Origin: Sporothrix humicola
Lineage: Eukaryota > Ascomycota > Sordariomycetes > Ophiostomatales > Ophiostomataceae
Length of the DNA stretch: 64,000 nucleotides
Assembly (NCBI GenBank): GCA_021396245.1
Contig: WNYE01000013.1
Location: 248,001-312,000 of the forward strand
Direction: 5' to 3'
Part shown: positions 1 through 12,207 of the stretch, one piece after another
Layout: each line of letters begins with the position of its first letter
How positions within the stretch are numbered: position 1 is the stretch's first letter
Position numbers and translations under genes: made by a program
Notes under the pieces: model-generated
What the model saw: the letters and a program-made list of their open reading frames with translations, nothing else
The model's database searches: none
Told to the model about the DNA's origin: nothing

Positions 1-3000
1 GGTGCTGGTGGCACGCAGAGAGTCCTTGAGGTCCTGCTCCTCCTTCTGCATGCGGCGGACGTTGGTCGTCGACTCGTCGAAGCTGAGCTGCAGCTTCTTC
101 ATCTCCTCCTCCATCTGCGAGAGACGGGCAGCAGCAATACCGGCCTGGTTGGCCTCGGTCTGCAGCTCCTTGGTCTTCTGCTCCAAGTCCTTGTGGCGCG
201 TCTGCCACGACTTGATCTGGCCCTGGTAGCTCTCGACCTGGCTCTTGAGCTCCTTGTTCTGCGCCTTCATTGTGCCCAGTGACTGGGTCAGCTCCACGAC
301 CTTGTTCTCCAGCTTGTACGAGATCTGCTTCAGATCGCGAGCCTCCTCGCGAATCGTCTTGTACTCGCGACGGGCCTTGCGACCACGCCACAGGCTCTGG
401 ACAAGGACGACCTTGTTGCGGTACGACCGCCACCCACGCATAGCACGGCGTGACCGCCAAACTCTCTGGATAACAAGGGCAGCATTGCCGAGACGAGTCT
501 CCATAATCTCCTTGCGCCGCAGGTAGCCCTTGAAAGCGGACTGGGCAAGCACGAGGTCGGCGCGGATGCGCAAAAAGGCCTTGCGCTGCTTCTGGCCACG
601 CCACACACGCTGGATGGTGGTCGCAGCCTGGATCTTGCGCAGCTCCTGGGCACGGCGGCGCGCGTTGAATGCGCGGGCAGCGGCCTGGACCTTGATGATG
701 GCCTCGCGGGCCGCAAGGTAGCGGCGGCGGTAGTACTTGGCGCGCAGGTTCTTCTGGATCAGAGTCGCGCAGTCGTTGAGGCGGGTGGTGCGCAGGTTCT
801 CGAGGAAGGCGAGCATACCGGCGCGGAAGAAAATCTTGGTCAGACCCAGCTGGTACTTGTCGACGCCCTTGCCCGTGCTAGTGCCGAGGGCCTTGGTCAG
901 AATGGCGTCGGCCATCTGGCGGATCTCTGCCGTCCACTGCGAGGAGTGGACGAGCATGTAGTAGCGGAGAGCAAACTCTTCGTAGGTCCAACGTGTTGGG
1001 TAACCAGCCGTGCTGATGCGGACAGTCTCGAGGACACCACAAGCACGAAGCTGGCTCAGGACCATGGGACCCTCGAACTTCCAGGCCTCCTTGGCCTCGT
1101 TGGGCTTGATACAACGGATGTAGTGCACATCAGTGTTGTTGATGGTGTTCATCAGCTCAATGAGCGAGGAGCGGAAGATACCACCAAGGGTCGGCTTGCG
1201 GTTGACAGCCACACCAATGCGGCGGCCAGCAGCCGGCTTGACAGCAGTAGTAGTAGCGGACGAGGCCAGGTCCTTCTCGCGGACGGCCGAGGCGGCATCG
1301 AGGACACGGGTAAGGAACTTGTTGGTGGAAGCGCGCAGGACAGCGAGGTGCTCGTCAGGGACCGTATCACGGTTCTTGTCGATGAAGCCCTCAGACTCGT
1401 AGGTGACATCGACGGCGTAATGGCAAACGGTGAAGGAGGACTTGCCGAATCTTGGCTTCTTGTAGAACTTGTTCTTGTTGTCCTGGGCGAAGTTCTGGTG
1501 AAGCTTGTGGACAAACTGCTCGTCGGAGCCCATGGGAAGACGTGACTCCTCGTCGAGCAGCGACAAGATACCCATCTTGCCTTCAATAAGGTCAATACAT
1601 GGCTGATTGTCGGAGAAATCAATAAAGGTCCAGTCAATCTTTTCCCGCAGGTACTCCTCCTGCTCGAGCTTGAAGACGTGCTGGTTGAATTCCTGCTGCA
1701 GCTTTTCGTTGGCGTAGTTGATACAGAACTGCTCAAAGGAGTTCTTGGCGAAGTGCTCGAAACCGTAAATATCGAGCACACCGATGAACGCCTTGACGCG
1801 GCTCAGGACCTGCTCCGTGGCCAAGCTGTTGTTGATGACCTCCACCAGCCAGTCGAACAGGCTAGAGTAGATGTACTTGGCAACGGAATCACGGACGACA
1901 AAGGCCTGGGCGGGGGACAGGTTGGAGATGATTTTGTCACCACGGGTAATCAGCTGCTTCTTGACAATCCAGCGAGCGAACTCCGATGCGTTGATGCCGA
2001 GGATGTCGCAAGCCTTGACAAGGGCGGGCTCGGTCGCAGAAAGCACGGCGTCGGTACGTGTAGAGCCAATCTTGATGTTGCCCAAGTGCAGCAGACCAGC
2101 CAGCAGCTTGAAAATGTCGTCCTGCTCAGGCTCCTCGATACCGATGGTCTTGAGCGAAGCCTTGGTGGCCAGGAACTCGGCCTTGTCGTCGACGCCGTCA
2201 ATGGTCGGGGTGTTACCCTGGTTGAGGTACTCGAACTGGTCAACGGGGAGGATGTCGAGCTCCTTGCGCTGCTCGTCGGTGACACCAGCAACGAGCTGGT
2301 AGAAAATGTGGTAGTTGCGCTCCTTGAGGGGTTGGAAAACGAGACGGGAACGCTCCAGGAGGTAGGTACGGATCTTGGCGCCGATAATGTTGGTCTTGTC
2401 GTCGAACATAATCTCAATGTACTTGCCGAAACGGGACGAGTTGTCGTTGCGGGTAGTCTTGGCGTTGCCGAAAGCTTCCATGATGGGATTTGTCGCCAAG
2501 ATCTGCTCTTCGGTCTTGCTCATGGCATCGGGGCCCTTCTTGGAGCGGGAGCCGGGGTTTGAGGGTGACTCGCGTGTCGCAAAGTAGCGCATGATGTACT
2601 TTGCGCTGACGGTTTTACCAGCACCAGATTCACCAGAGACGACAATCGTCTGGTTCTTGTTGTCGCGAAGCATGTCGATGAAAGCTTCTTCGGCAATGGC
2701 GAACAGATGCGGCGCCTGGGTGGCACGCTGTTTGCCAGCGTACACCTGGACCATGCCATGGACGTAGAGGGAGTCGACACGGGCAAAGGGATTTGTTGCT
2801 ATTAAAACAATGCCGGAGTATGTGTAGATTTCCTTCTGGGCGTAGCGAAGGCGGATGGCTTGGAGAACTGCGAGGAGGGAGGACCCATGTTAGTTCAGAC
2901 GCCTCTCAGGGTTTGTGCGACTGAGAGACAGAAGCTTAGGTAGGCAACGACAAGAACAAAAACAACAAGAGACGTACCAGCAGGCTCGTTCAGATGGGAC

Positions 3001-3355
3001 AAGTTTGTCAAATCGTCACTGGCTTCGAGGATTGTCGGGTTCATCAGTGGTGGCAGTGAGGGATCGCTGCCCTTTGCAAGAGCGTCTGCGGTGACCTCGA
3101 CGGTTTTTGTCTGCACGGCGTTGAAGATTCGGTTAGCTTTGCGATTCTTGAGAGTGCTTCCATTGCCGCCTTTGCTTCCTCTTCCGGTCTCCCAGAAGCT
3201 CTATCCGGGATCAAACATACCTCGCCACTCTCAAGCTTGAACTCCAGAATGACCTTGGAGCCCTGGACGTCCTTCTTGATCACCTCGGAAGCTACCCAGC
3301 CCTCCGTGGCATCGGGCTGCCACGCCCGGGTGCCGACGTCGTATGTTTCCGCCAT
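1..3355 (-). CDS. MYO2: Class V myosin heavy chain (3' end beyond window)
   Basis: Actin-based motor that carries vesicles and organelles along actin cables to sites of polarised growth. Exons read as 3355-3221, 3110-2978 and 2867-1, with both introns GT..AG and in phase; about 1045 residues are present. An SH3-like N-terminus (MAETYDVGTRAWQPDA) is followed by the motor: P-loop GESGAGKT near residue 168 (about 2634-2611), switch I NDNSSRFGKY, and switch II DIYGFEHF. A lever arm of about six IQ motifs for calmodulin-type light chains follows (roughly 780-390), then a coiled coil running to base 1. The tail and DIL cargo domain must lie outside the window. The P-loop position matches yeast Myo2. 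The family call is secure; the yeast symbol is used by homology. Confidence 0.96.
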
Positions 3356-6300
3356 GGTGGATGGTTATGGAAGGTCGAAAAAGAGAAGAAAGCGGCCGGC
3401 GGCCGTAACTAGCAGAAAGGGAGCTCTGCTTTTGTGAGGGTTCGAGATGGACGGTTTCGAGAAAGGTCCAAAGGTCGAAAAGTCGGGGGGCTAGGTCGAC
3501 GATTGCGTTGGGGGGTTAAGAAAAAAAGGGGGCCCACAAGCAGTCAAACGGCGGTAAAGACGATCAGAAGATCAAGAAGGCGGTGATGGAATGCAGCCGC
3601 CAGTCAAGACGAAACGCGGTTTGGTGTTGATGGGGGAGAAGATAGGATATCAGGAAGAAGGCAGATCGAACTTGCTGCCCGGTGTCGTCGATGGGTATCC
3701 CAGATGCAGTCGAGTACGGTGCGAGCTGCTCGTGGATGGGGAGGAAAGATAATGGGAAGGGAAGGTCGATAGGGCCAGGTCGAAGAAAAGGAGTGTGGAG
3801 GCGCGGGAAAGGGGAACGGTTGGAAAAAAAGACGCTACTAAGTGGTAGGGGTCCCCTAGACGGGAACGCATTAAAACTAAGAGCCCAAAAAGAATAAAAA
3901 AGGAGACAGTGTGGAAAAGGGGGAAGGGGGGGCGAACAAAGAAAGACAGTTGAGGCAGAAACAAAAGCGTACTGAGTATGTAGAGTATGTGTAGAAGGAA
4001 GAAAAGAAGAATCGGAGAAGGGAAGACAATGGGATTTCCGTGATGCAGAAAATGTCTTGAGATGAGACGATGGAGACGGTTGCTCTTTCTTGGGTTAAAG
4101 GAAGAAACGGGGAAGAAACAAGCCAGGAAGGCGCAAAGCAGTGTGCAACAGCAGTCTACTCAGTAATAAACTGAAGTTCCTGTTGATACTCACTAGAAGC
4201 ATAAAAGAATAAAGATGGCTGAAAATGGGGCACTTTACACTAATGGTTCTGCGGGTGGACAAGACGCGAAAAGAGGCGTGTTGTTCCTTTCCGCAACTTT
4301 TTTTTGTCTCTCACCTGTCCCTCCTCACCACATTAAAAAAATAAAAATAAACGTGTCCCGTTTCCCGTTCAGGGGTGGCGGCTGCAAGGCTCTCCTTGCA
4401 CGCAATGGCTGCAGAAAGCTCTTTCCTCATTCGCTCGAGGTTCTTTCCCAGAAGTCGGTCAACGCGCATATTCCGCTTGGGGGCAAGGAAAGTGCGATAC
4501 AAACACGCAGACGCACACACACGCACGCACATGATCACAGGAGGCAGGCGCAGTAAAAACACGCGACTAGGAAAGAATGTGTGGCCAGCCCGAAACGTGC
4601 GGCACACCAAAGCAGGGAGACAGCACAAAGGCAGGAAGGACCACAGCCAAACGGACGAACAGCCAAACGGACGAACAGCCAACCAGTTGTGAATCGCGGA
4701 TACGCTACGACCTAGGGGCTGGCGATCTCTCCAGGGAGCACAAAAAGACGCCTAAACACCAAATCGATCTGGTCCTTTTGTTTGTGTCTGGACCAATGCT
4801 TGAGTTTTGCACATTTGCGCTCGTCAGAGCACATGATTGATCAATCAATCAGCGACAACGTGAATGTCGAATGCAGGAGGGTTACATGTTGCAAACCCTG
4901 ATTCCTTCTCATTGGAGCATCTGATGAACTCTCTCGTCCCGTTCTTGAAAAGGCGATTTGCAGGTATGACGGCATACGCAAAACAACACCGCCAAAGTGC
5001 ATTTTAGGGGACGGAGACCTGCCCACCAGTGTGTTGTCAACACATTTTTGCCCCTGCGTCGCCCCGGTAGTTGCATGCGGGCAACGGTCTTTCCTTTCCT
5101 CAGTTCTTCCTTCCTTCCTTTCTTTCAGCTTCTCCGTGCTCCGTAGTTGCCGATCAACAAACGCGTCCAGTGGCGCGTCGGGTAAAAAATACAGTGTGTT
5201 TCGGCGCTGGAGCCGTAGCTCGCTACAGCGATCTATGCCGATTTCAGAACGGAGCTCAACCTCTTTCTTCCAGAAGACCAAAAGACCAAGAAACCCCCCA
5301 GACACTCGAGCCCCTTTCCCAATTTTCCCGCGTGTTAGTGGTCCATGTGCGCTGCGCGTCGCAACCGATTTCCCCTTTTCTGCACCGTTTTTGCCCACAC
5401 CCAACGGCCTGAACATGAAACGCGTGCGCCCTGAAATATCGTCCGAAGCCAAGGCAGGAAACTTTGCCATATTGGAACGTCAAAGAAGCCAGCAGAGGGA
5501 AAGAAACAAGAAACAATGCCGGGCAATAGACTCTGTATTTTGTGCTCAGTATGGAATCAGCAAGGACAAGCACGTCTGTCAACATGTCAGAACAGACCTA
5601 ATGGTCCAGAACGCGTCGTATCAGACTATCAAACCCATGTTTTCAATAACCTCTTGTGATGTCTCACTGTTTGGCTGGAAGATTCATCGTGGCGTGGCCC
5701 GCGTAATCTGTGGGCTGACAGATTTATGGTGCATTAGATACGTTCCAGAAGGGACTGTTAAGTGCTCCGTATTGTTCTCTATCCTTCTTCGCTTCTTCTC
5801 TTTTCTTCTTTTGCGTCTCTCCCTATTTCCCATTTCTCGTCCCCCTCCTCCCGACCCTGTCGACTTTTTTTCTTTTTTGTCTTCATCTCTTCCTTCAGCA
5901 TGTTGTTTTAATTTCGGACCAAGATCTGCCTGTGGAGCAACCCAGCTGGGATCTCCTTTTAATATATGGGGCGCGTCATGGAATAGAAGGTGAGGAAGCG
6001 TGAGGAAGGACAAGAAACAATGGAGAGCTTTTGCTGTGAGTAAATCTTCTGTGACAAAAGTGACCAGGGGAGGCTTTTCACGCGTCGACCTGGTCGATTT
6101 CCGACAGGGCATTGAAAACAGCAAAGGGCTCTGTGGAGCACGGGTAATAAGATATGTATTAAGGCATGGCCCGGTGCAACGGGCGAAACGAAGAAGCGAG
6201 GAAACAAAATGGAAGAAAGAAGAACAGACGAAGATGAGTTGAGTCGAATGCTGTAAAAATGTCTGAGGTTTATTTGTACATGTCGGTAGATGTTTCGTCT

Positions 6301-6778
6301 CGTCTTGCGTGTCTTGCTCGGGCTTAATGTTTATTTTATGCAGGTTGATAAGACTCATAAGGATACGGTATATATCAGGCAGTTGCAATAGCAATGCGAT
6401 AATAAGATAATAATATTCCAATTCCGCCCATGAATCTATAAAATGCTCGTGTTTGTTTATTGTTGAAACTCGTCCCATGATATATCCCAGAAAATAACAA
6501 TGCAAGGCCGGATCGAAGCGGTGGAGCGCTCGATTCATGCTCGTCCATGTTGAACAGGTGAGCTGTCGACCGAAAAAGGAAATGAAACAATGTAACAAAA
6601 TGAAGATAAAATGCAGAGAAGTGCAGAAAATACGACGCCAGAATATTTCGCCTTTTTATATAACATATCGCTCTAAAGCAATATGTTTTGTTTAATTTGC
6701 CGCCGTACTCATGTTTTGTTTATTTTCGACGCCGATGGAAAAGCAAAATGCGAAAAAACCATGCAAATTGTGTGCAGC
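3356..6778. other. Intergenic: myosin V leader/promoter and SER33 3' flank
   Basis: About 3.4 kb with no gene I can support. From 3.36 to 4.1 kb the plus strand is purine-rich, so the myosin sense strand is pyrimidine-rich, as expected of a fungal leader. Near 4648-4681 a 16-nt unit (AACGGACGAACAGCCA) is repeated in tandem about twice, and a CA/CG microsatellite lies near 4513. From 5.9 to 6.75 kb the sequence is AT-rich and probably holds the SER33 3'UTR. Long open frames at 5.0-6.0 kb on both strands lack ATG starts or recognisable domains. Confidence 0.6.
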
Positions 6779-8403
6779 TTAGTAGAGCACACGGGTAAGG
6801 ATGCGGGCTGCAAGGTATGTTAGTCGTGTTCATATAACTAGAGAAAAGAGAAAACAAAGGACATGCACTTACAGCTGAGGGCCTCGAGGCTGTCGGTGAT
6901 CTCCTTGAGGTCGCTGGGCTTGACGTCGCTGACATCGGCCATCAGATAGGCAATCTAAAAGCATGTTAGCAAGCCGGGTATCCTTACTTTATGCTCCCAG
7001 GGAGCACATCCTTCGCAATGCGGGGAGCGGTTGACACTTACATCGCCCTTGCTGTCGGTAATCTGCTTGTCGACGTTGTGGTCGCCCAGGATCTCGTTGA
7101 CACGGCGCAGCACACCGGGCACGTTGCGATGGATGTAGATGACGCGGGCGTGGTTGGGCTCCTCGAGCGTTAATGAGCGCATGTTGACCTCGGGCAGGTT
7201 GACACTGCCCAGGGTGATACCCTGGTTGATGTACCGCACGAGCGCGTCGCCGACCTCGACACCAATGGCCCGCTGAGCCTCCTCCGTGCTGCCGCCGATG
7301 TGGGGCGTCAGGATCACGTTCTTGAGGCCGCGCAGCTCGTCGCCCCAGCCGGGGTTGAGCTGGCCGTTGAAGAAGGCGCCGTTTCCGCCGGGCTCCTGCG
7401 GGTACACGTCGAGCGCGGCACCGGCCAGCTTGCCCGACTTGAGGGCGTCGACCAGGGCGGCAATGTCAACGACGGTGCCACGGCTGGCGTTGAGCAGGTA
7501 CGAGCCCGTCTTCATCTGGGCCAGCTGGGCGGCGCCGATCATGTTGCGGGTCTCGGGGGTGGCGGGGACGTGCAGAGTAACAAAGTCGGCCTCGCGGAGC
7601 AGCTCGTTAAGCGAGGCGACCTGGGTGGCCTTGCCGAGTGCCATCAGCGTGACAATGTCGTAGTAGATGACGGACATGCCCATGGCCTCGGCCATGACGG
7701 ACAGCTGCGAGCCAATGTGGCCGTAGCCGACAATGCCCAGCGTCTTGCCGCGGATCTCCCAGCAGCGGGCGCTGACCTTGTTCCAGGTGCCGCTGTGCAT
7801 CTCGCTGGAGCGGTCGCCCAGCTGACGGGCCAGCGAGATGACCCAGCCGATCATCAGCTCGGCCACACTGCGCGAGTTGGCAAAGGGCGAGTTGAAGACG
7901 GCAATGCCATTCTTGGCAGCATAGTCGAGGTCGACCTGGTTGGTGCCGATACAGAAGCAGCCGACGACCAGCAGGTTCTTAGCGGCGGCGAGCACCTTCT
8001 CCGTCAACCGCGTCTTGGAGCGGATGCCAATGACGTGCACATCGCGGATCTTCTCAATCAGCTCGTCCTCGGGCAGCGAGGCCTTGTGGTACTCGACCTG
8101 GTAGCCCTGGCCGGTCAGGATGTTGCGGCCGCTCTCGTTGACGTTCTCGAGCAGCAGGATCTTGATGTCGGTCGAGTTGAAGGGCTTCAGCGGCTTCGCA
8201 TTGCCAGCAACACGGCTGTCACCACCGGCACCGGTGCTGCTGAAGCTGCCGGCAGCACCACGGCCGCCAAACGGCGCATAGGCATTGTAGCTGGACGGGG
8301 GAGAGGTGAAGGTGGTAGTCGGGGAGGTCGACACGAATTGGGTGTTGGCGTCAGTCGGGGCAGCTGCTGGCCGGCTGGCAATGTCTTGTGGTCTTGCGGC
8401 CAT
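6779..8403 (-). CDS. SER33: D-3-phosphoglycerate dehydrogenase (serine biosynthesis)
   Basis: Cytosolic enzyme oxidising 3-phosphoglycerate to 3-phosphohydroxypyruvate with NAD+, the first committed step of serine synthesis. Exons are 8403-7042, 6954-6873 and about 6807-6779, giving about 490 residues ending RILTRVLY. A low-complexity N-terminus of about 75 residues precedes the catalytic domain. The Rossmann motif GIVGYGHIGS is near residue 222. The catalytic Arg (NASRGTVVD, about 307), Glu (YPQEPGG, about 337) and His (TPHIGGST, about 367) are present. A C-terminal ACT domain (HRNVPGVLRRVNEIL) spans the two introns and fits allosteric control by serine. A TGACTCA element lies about 0.4 kb upstream. 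SER3 and SER33 are not distinguishable outside yeast. Confidence 0.96.
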
Positions 8404-10512
8404 TGTGATGTCAATTGAAGGCGGGGGAGGGGTGGAAGTGTGGGGTTTTCGAGTTGCGGTTCGAGGATGTGTCTTTCGTGTTACACAGGAGCACGGCCGT
8501 ACGTCAATTCGAGGTTGTGAACGAAGCAGATAGTTGTTGCTCGAATTTCGAGATTTTTTTTTTACAAGTGGTGAGGGGATGTCGTGATGTCAGTTAGTTT
8601 AGCAGCGACAGCGGGGGCAGCCAAGCGTATATCAGGAACCAATTTTTTGGAGAGAATGGCCACTTTCGTTATGAATTGGAGCGATAGCGGGGGGCGTCAC
8701 AAATGGTATTAATACTAAGAGCATTAGAAGAGCCTTAGCACAACCATTTACACGGCAGGAACAGCTTCCTACGCCCCTTCCTTCATCTTCTTTGCTGTTG
8801 ACTCACAACTTGTAATAGGTCGGCCGTTCCTCTTTCAGCAAGAGCGACAAAGGTGCTGGGCAAAGACGGAAGGCAGGTGTCCACTAATAGTCGACATAGC
8901 GTGTTGTTGCGTCCAAACACCGACTTTCGGAAGGCTCTGGGCCTCCCACAGCGCCCATCACAGCGCAGCCGGCGGCGAAAAATTTTCACCTCCGACTTTT
9001 TTCGCCCACGCATTACAAGCGGTCCGCCCATTCACGCCTTTCCCACGCCTTGCCCACGTTGGCTTACATGGTGACTCTGGAGTGTCTAATTACCAGCGGC
9101 TAAATGAAATATTTGTTGTTATTTTTCTTACAATTTTTACAAAGAAAAATGCATGTTTTTATTGCCGCAAATGCTCGCCTATTCACTCTTGTGACTAAGA
9201 AGTGAAGAGCTTCCAATAACAGGGACCAATTGCAGTCCAATTACAGGGCAAGAACGAGACCACCAAAGATCGCGTCACTTTTCAGCCTTTTTTACTCTTT
9301 TGTTTTCGTCCTTTCTAGACAGGGAGGGTCCGCAGTCCCGGGCGGCGGGCAAACACCGCATGCTGTGACTCTTGTTGTGTCGGGTTTTGCGATTGATAAT
9401 TCATAATCCTAATGTTTCTCATCCTGCAGCTGTCTCGGCTTGTGTTATTGACATTCTCCGCAACATCCCTCGGAATTTCCCCGTTGGGAGGACGGCAAGG
9501 AATACAACATGGATTGTGCAGACGGCATCTTCACTGTGATGTAGAAGAATGGTCTCAGACTCAGAAATAGACGAGCTGCATGCCTTCAGCCCGGGATGCG
9601 GTGACTGGTCACTTTATTGAGCTCGTTTCCGGCTTCGGTTCGGTATGTTTTTAAGTTATATTTATGAAATAGATGATATTGAACAGAATTTGGTTATTTT
9701 ACTTGTCTTGCCTTTTTTATTGATGTTTTTTTTAATCCCTTTACAAAACATAAAAAGGAGACTCAAAATAAAAATACAAATAATCGGGAAAAGTATGAAT
9801 CCAAATTCATAATCAAACTCAAAACAAAAACGTCATCTTGTTTTACTTCTTGTTGCAAATGATGGGATTTGATTTAAATACAAATGAAAATTAAATGCAG
9901 ACTATTAAGGGGGTGTAATGAAGTAGTAAAAAGTAAGTAAAAAAGGAGGGGTGGTGAAATGGCCAAAAACAACCCAAAGGTACGCGAAAAGGCATGAGAA
10001 ATATGAAGCAAGTCAGGCAAAAGCAAAAACGAGCAAATGATAACGAACGAGACCCGGTCCATGTCTTATTTTCCACCCCTTGTTTCTTCCCGCATAAATT
10101 GATTTTTTTGTGGTTTCTCTCTCTTTTTTTTATAAAATTTGTTTTGGTTCTTTCTTTGTTTCTGCGCAAAACATCAAGACGTCCTCGACCGTGTCCATTG
10201 GGGTAGGGGCCTGCTCTAGACAGGATAACAGCAGAGTACTGGCAGGATGCTTGGGAAGAGGGTATCCAAGCAAGATATCAAGGAGATGGGGCGAGGCAAA
10301 GGGGACAATTCGTTTGGGTAAGCTGCACTATGCTGCGCATGGCTCTGGCCAGACCAGGAAACGCCCCCCTTAACCCTTTATGCTTTGCTCTGCTCCTATC
10401 AAATTTTGAATAACTCCATCTTCCCATCCAGTACATACGTAAACTCCCTGTGCCCCAAGGTGCCTTGACTAGGCATTTAACACATCAGTTTAGAAAACGA
10501 CGTGGAACTCGT
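8404..10512. other. Intergenic: SER33 promoter and NAP1 3' flank
   Basis: Two kilobases between two minus-strand genes. The SER33-proximal half carries the TGACTCA element and homopolymer T. The distal half (about 9.63-10.15 kb) is strongly AT-rich with A and T runs and no plausible reading frame. No RNA gene or mobile-element coding remnant was seen. Confidence 0.6.
8799..8805. promoter_or_regulatory. TGACTCA element (CPC1/Gcn4-type) upstream of SER33
   Basis: A perfect TGACTCA heptamer lies about 0.4 kb 5' of the SER33 start codon. This is the known site of the bZIP activator Gcn4/CPC1 that induces amino-acid biosynthetic genes during starvation. Its position and target pathway fit, but a single 7-mer can occur by chance. 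Confidence 0.45.
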
Positions 10513-12207
10513 CTAGCTCTGCTTGCACTCCTGAGCATCGGGTTTCGGCTTGGAGCCATCGTCCTGGAAGTTGTTAGATATGACCACAGCGTATATCGGA
10601 TCCCAAGGGCAGGCTCAGACACTTACATCATCCTCGTCCGACTCGTCGTCCTCGTCGTGGTCTTCGCTCAGGTCATCCTCATCATCGTCCTCGTCCTCAA
10701 AGTCCTCGTTCAGGTCATCCTCGTCAATCTCCTCGTAGGCCAGAGCCTCGCCCGTGAACCAGTCAATGGCGCGGGGGATCAGCTTCTCCTTGATGTCCTC
10801 GCCTAGCTGGTAGTCGAGCTCGAGACGGTCCTCAATGTCGTAAGCGGCCTCCTCGTCGTCCTCTGCCGGGGGCTCAGGGGGAGAGAAGAAGTTGAAGAAC
10901 GACTCGGTGGGGACGGTCTTCTTGACGATGCGGGTCTGCTTGGTGTCTGGGTCATTGTTAGTATGTGGGGCGGCGCAAATCGTAGGTAAAACTAAAATAA
11001 ACAAAATAAATAAATAAAGGGGACCTACTCTTGTTGCGCTGCTTCTTCTGCTCAATGCGGACGGTCAGGTCCTTCTCGGCCTTCCAGTTGATCTTGTCGC
11101 CCTCGGCGTGGTCGTAGATAAAGTCACCGCCATAGCCGGACTCGCTCTGGTAGAAATATGTCTTGGAGATGGTCTTGTTGGTGAAGTAGTCGTTCTCGGC
11201 GAACTCGAAGATCAGGCGGAAACCGGGCTTGTCGAGGTACTCCATGCGGATGTCGGTCAGGTGCTTGAGCGCACCCTCGTCGCGGTCGGTGATCATCTCG
11301 GCGAGCGAGATCTGGTTCTTCATGGCCGACAGCCAGAACTCAGGGATACCCGAGACGGGCTCGGCAGAGGCGTCGGCCTCCTCGGTCTTGGTCTCGGCCT
11401 TGGGGGCGGCCTCACCATCCTCATCCTCGTCTGACTCCACCTCCTCACCAGCGGCGATCTCCTCCTCGGTGGGCTCGTTGGCGCCGTTGATGATCTTGGA
11501 ACGCTTCTCGTACAGAGGGGTGAACTTGGCAAAGTACTTCTTCTCGAGCTGGAGAACCTCCTCCTGGAACTCGGCCTCAAGCTTCGAGTGCTCCTTCTGG
11601 ATGCCCTTCAGACCAGAGACACGGCGCTTGACTTGCGGGGGCAGTGACTCGATATAGCCAGACGAGCGACCGACAAGGCTGCCGAGCTTGCCCTGGATCA
11701 TGCTGACAAGGCGGGGGTTCTGGGCAAAGAGGGAGGCGGCGGCGGCAAGGTCAACCGGCTCTGTTTGAGAGGGTTAGCAAACCGTTAGCAATGGTTGGTT
11801 CCGGGTGCACAAAACGCGGGGACCCCTGCCCTCTGCTTTTCCCTGGGTGGGCAAAAGGAGGAGGTCGTGTCGCGTATTGTTTTGTCCTGGCAGACCCAGG
11901 AATTTTTAAATTACACAATAAATAAAAGAAAAACTCACCCTCAGAAATGCTGGGAACGCCGGGCTGCTGGGCGTGCGAAGAGATAGGGGCATTGTTGGCG
12001 GGCGTGTTCTGCGGCGTCCTATATCAAAGTTGTTAACGTACATCCCAACAAAAATGTGAGAGGCTGCTCTCGAGAACAGCAGTTCAATGGCACCCCGGGA
12101 GGCCAAAAACTGCTGCAAACCCAAAAGAGCCCCCAAAGCAGTCGAAAAAGGCTGTTCACTCACGGTGCGACGGGGTCAGGCCGCTTGTTGCGGATGGGCT
12201 CGGCCAT
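10513..12207 (-). CDS. NAP1: Nucleosome assembly protein NAP1
   Basis: Histone H2A-H2B chaperone for nucleosome assembly and histone import. Five exons: 12207-12164, 12018-11939, 11760-11029, 10946-10627 and 10563-10513, all in phase, giving about 408 residues. The N-terminus MAEPIRNKRPDPVAP is short. The long dimerisation helix and NAP core follow (VKRRVSGLKGIQKEH; the segment with IPEFWLSAMKN; AIDWFTGEAL). A strongly acidic tail (EDEDDDEDDL and similar) fits histone binding. The last exon encodes a terminus ending ECKQS, a CaaX-type prenylation signal like the CKQQ end of animal NAP1L proteins. Only exon 3 shows as a long ORF; the CaaX box appears only after correct splicing. Confidence 0.95.

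Noticed and set aside
5031..5993. 320-codon open frame on the plus strand, overlapping a 304-codon frame on the minus strand
   Set aside because: It starts with GTG, not ATG, has no domain, and the sequence is leader-like and pyrimidine-rich. Overlapping long frames on both strands suggest chance.
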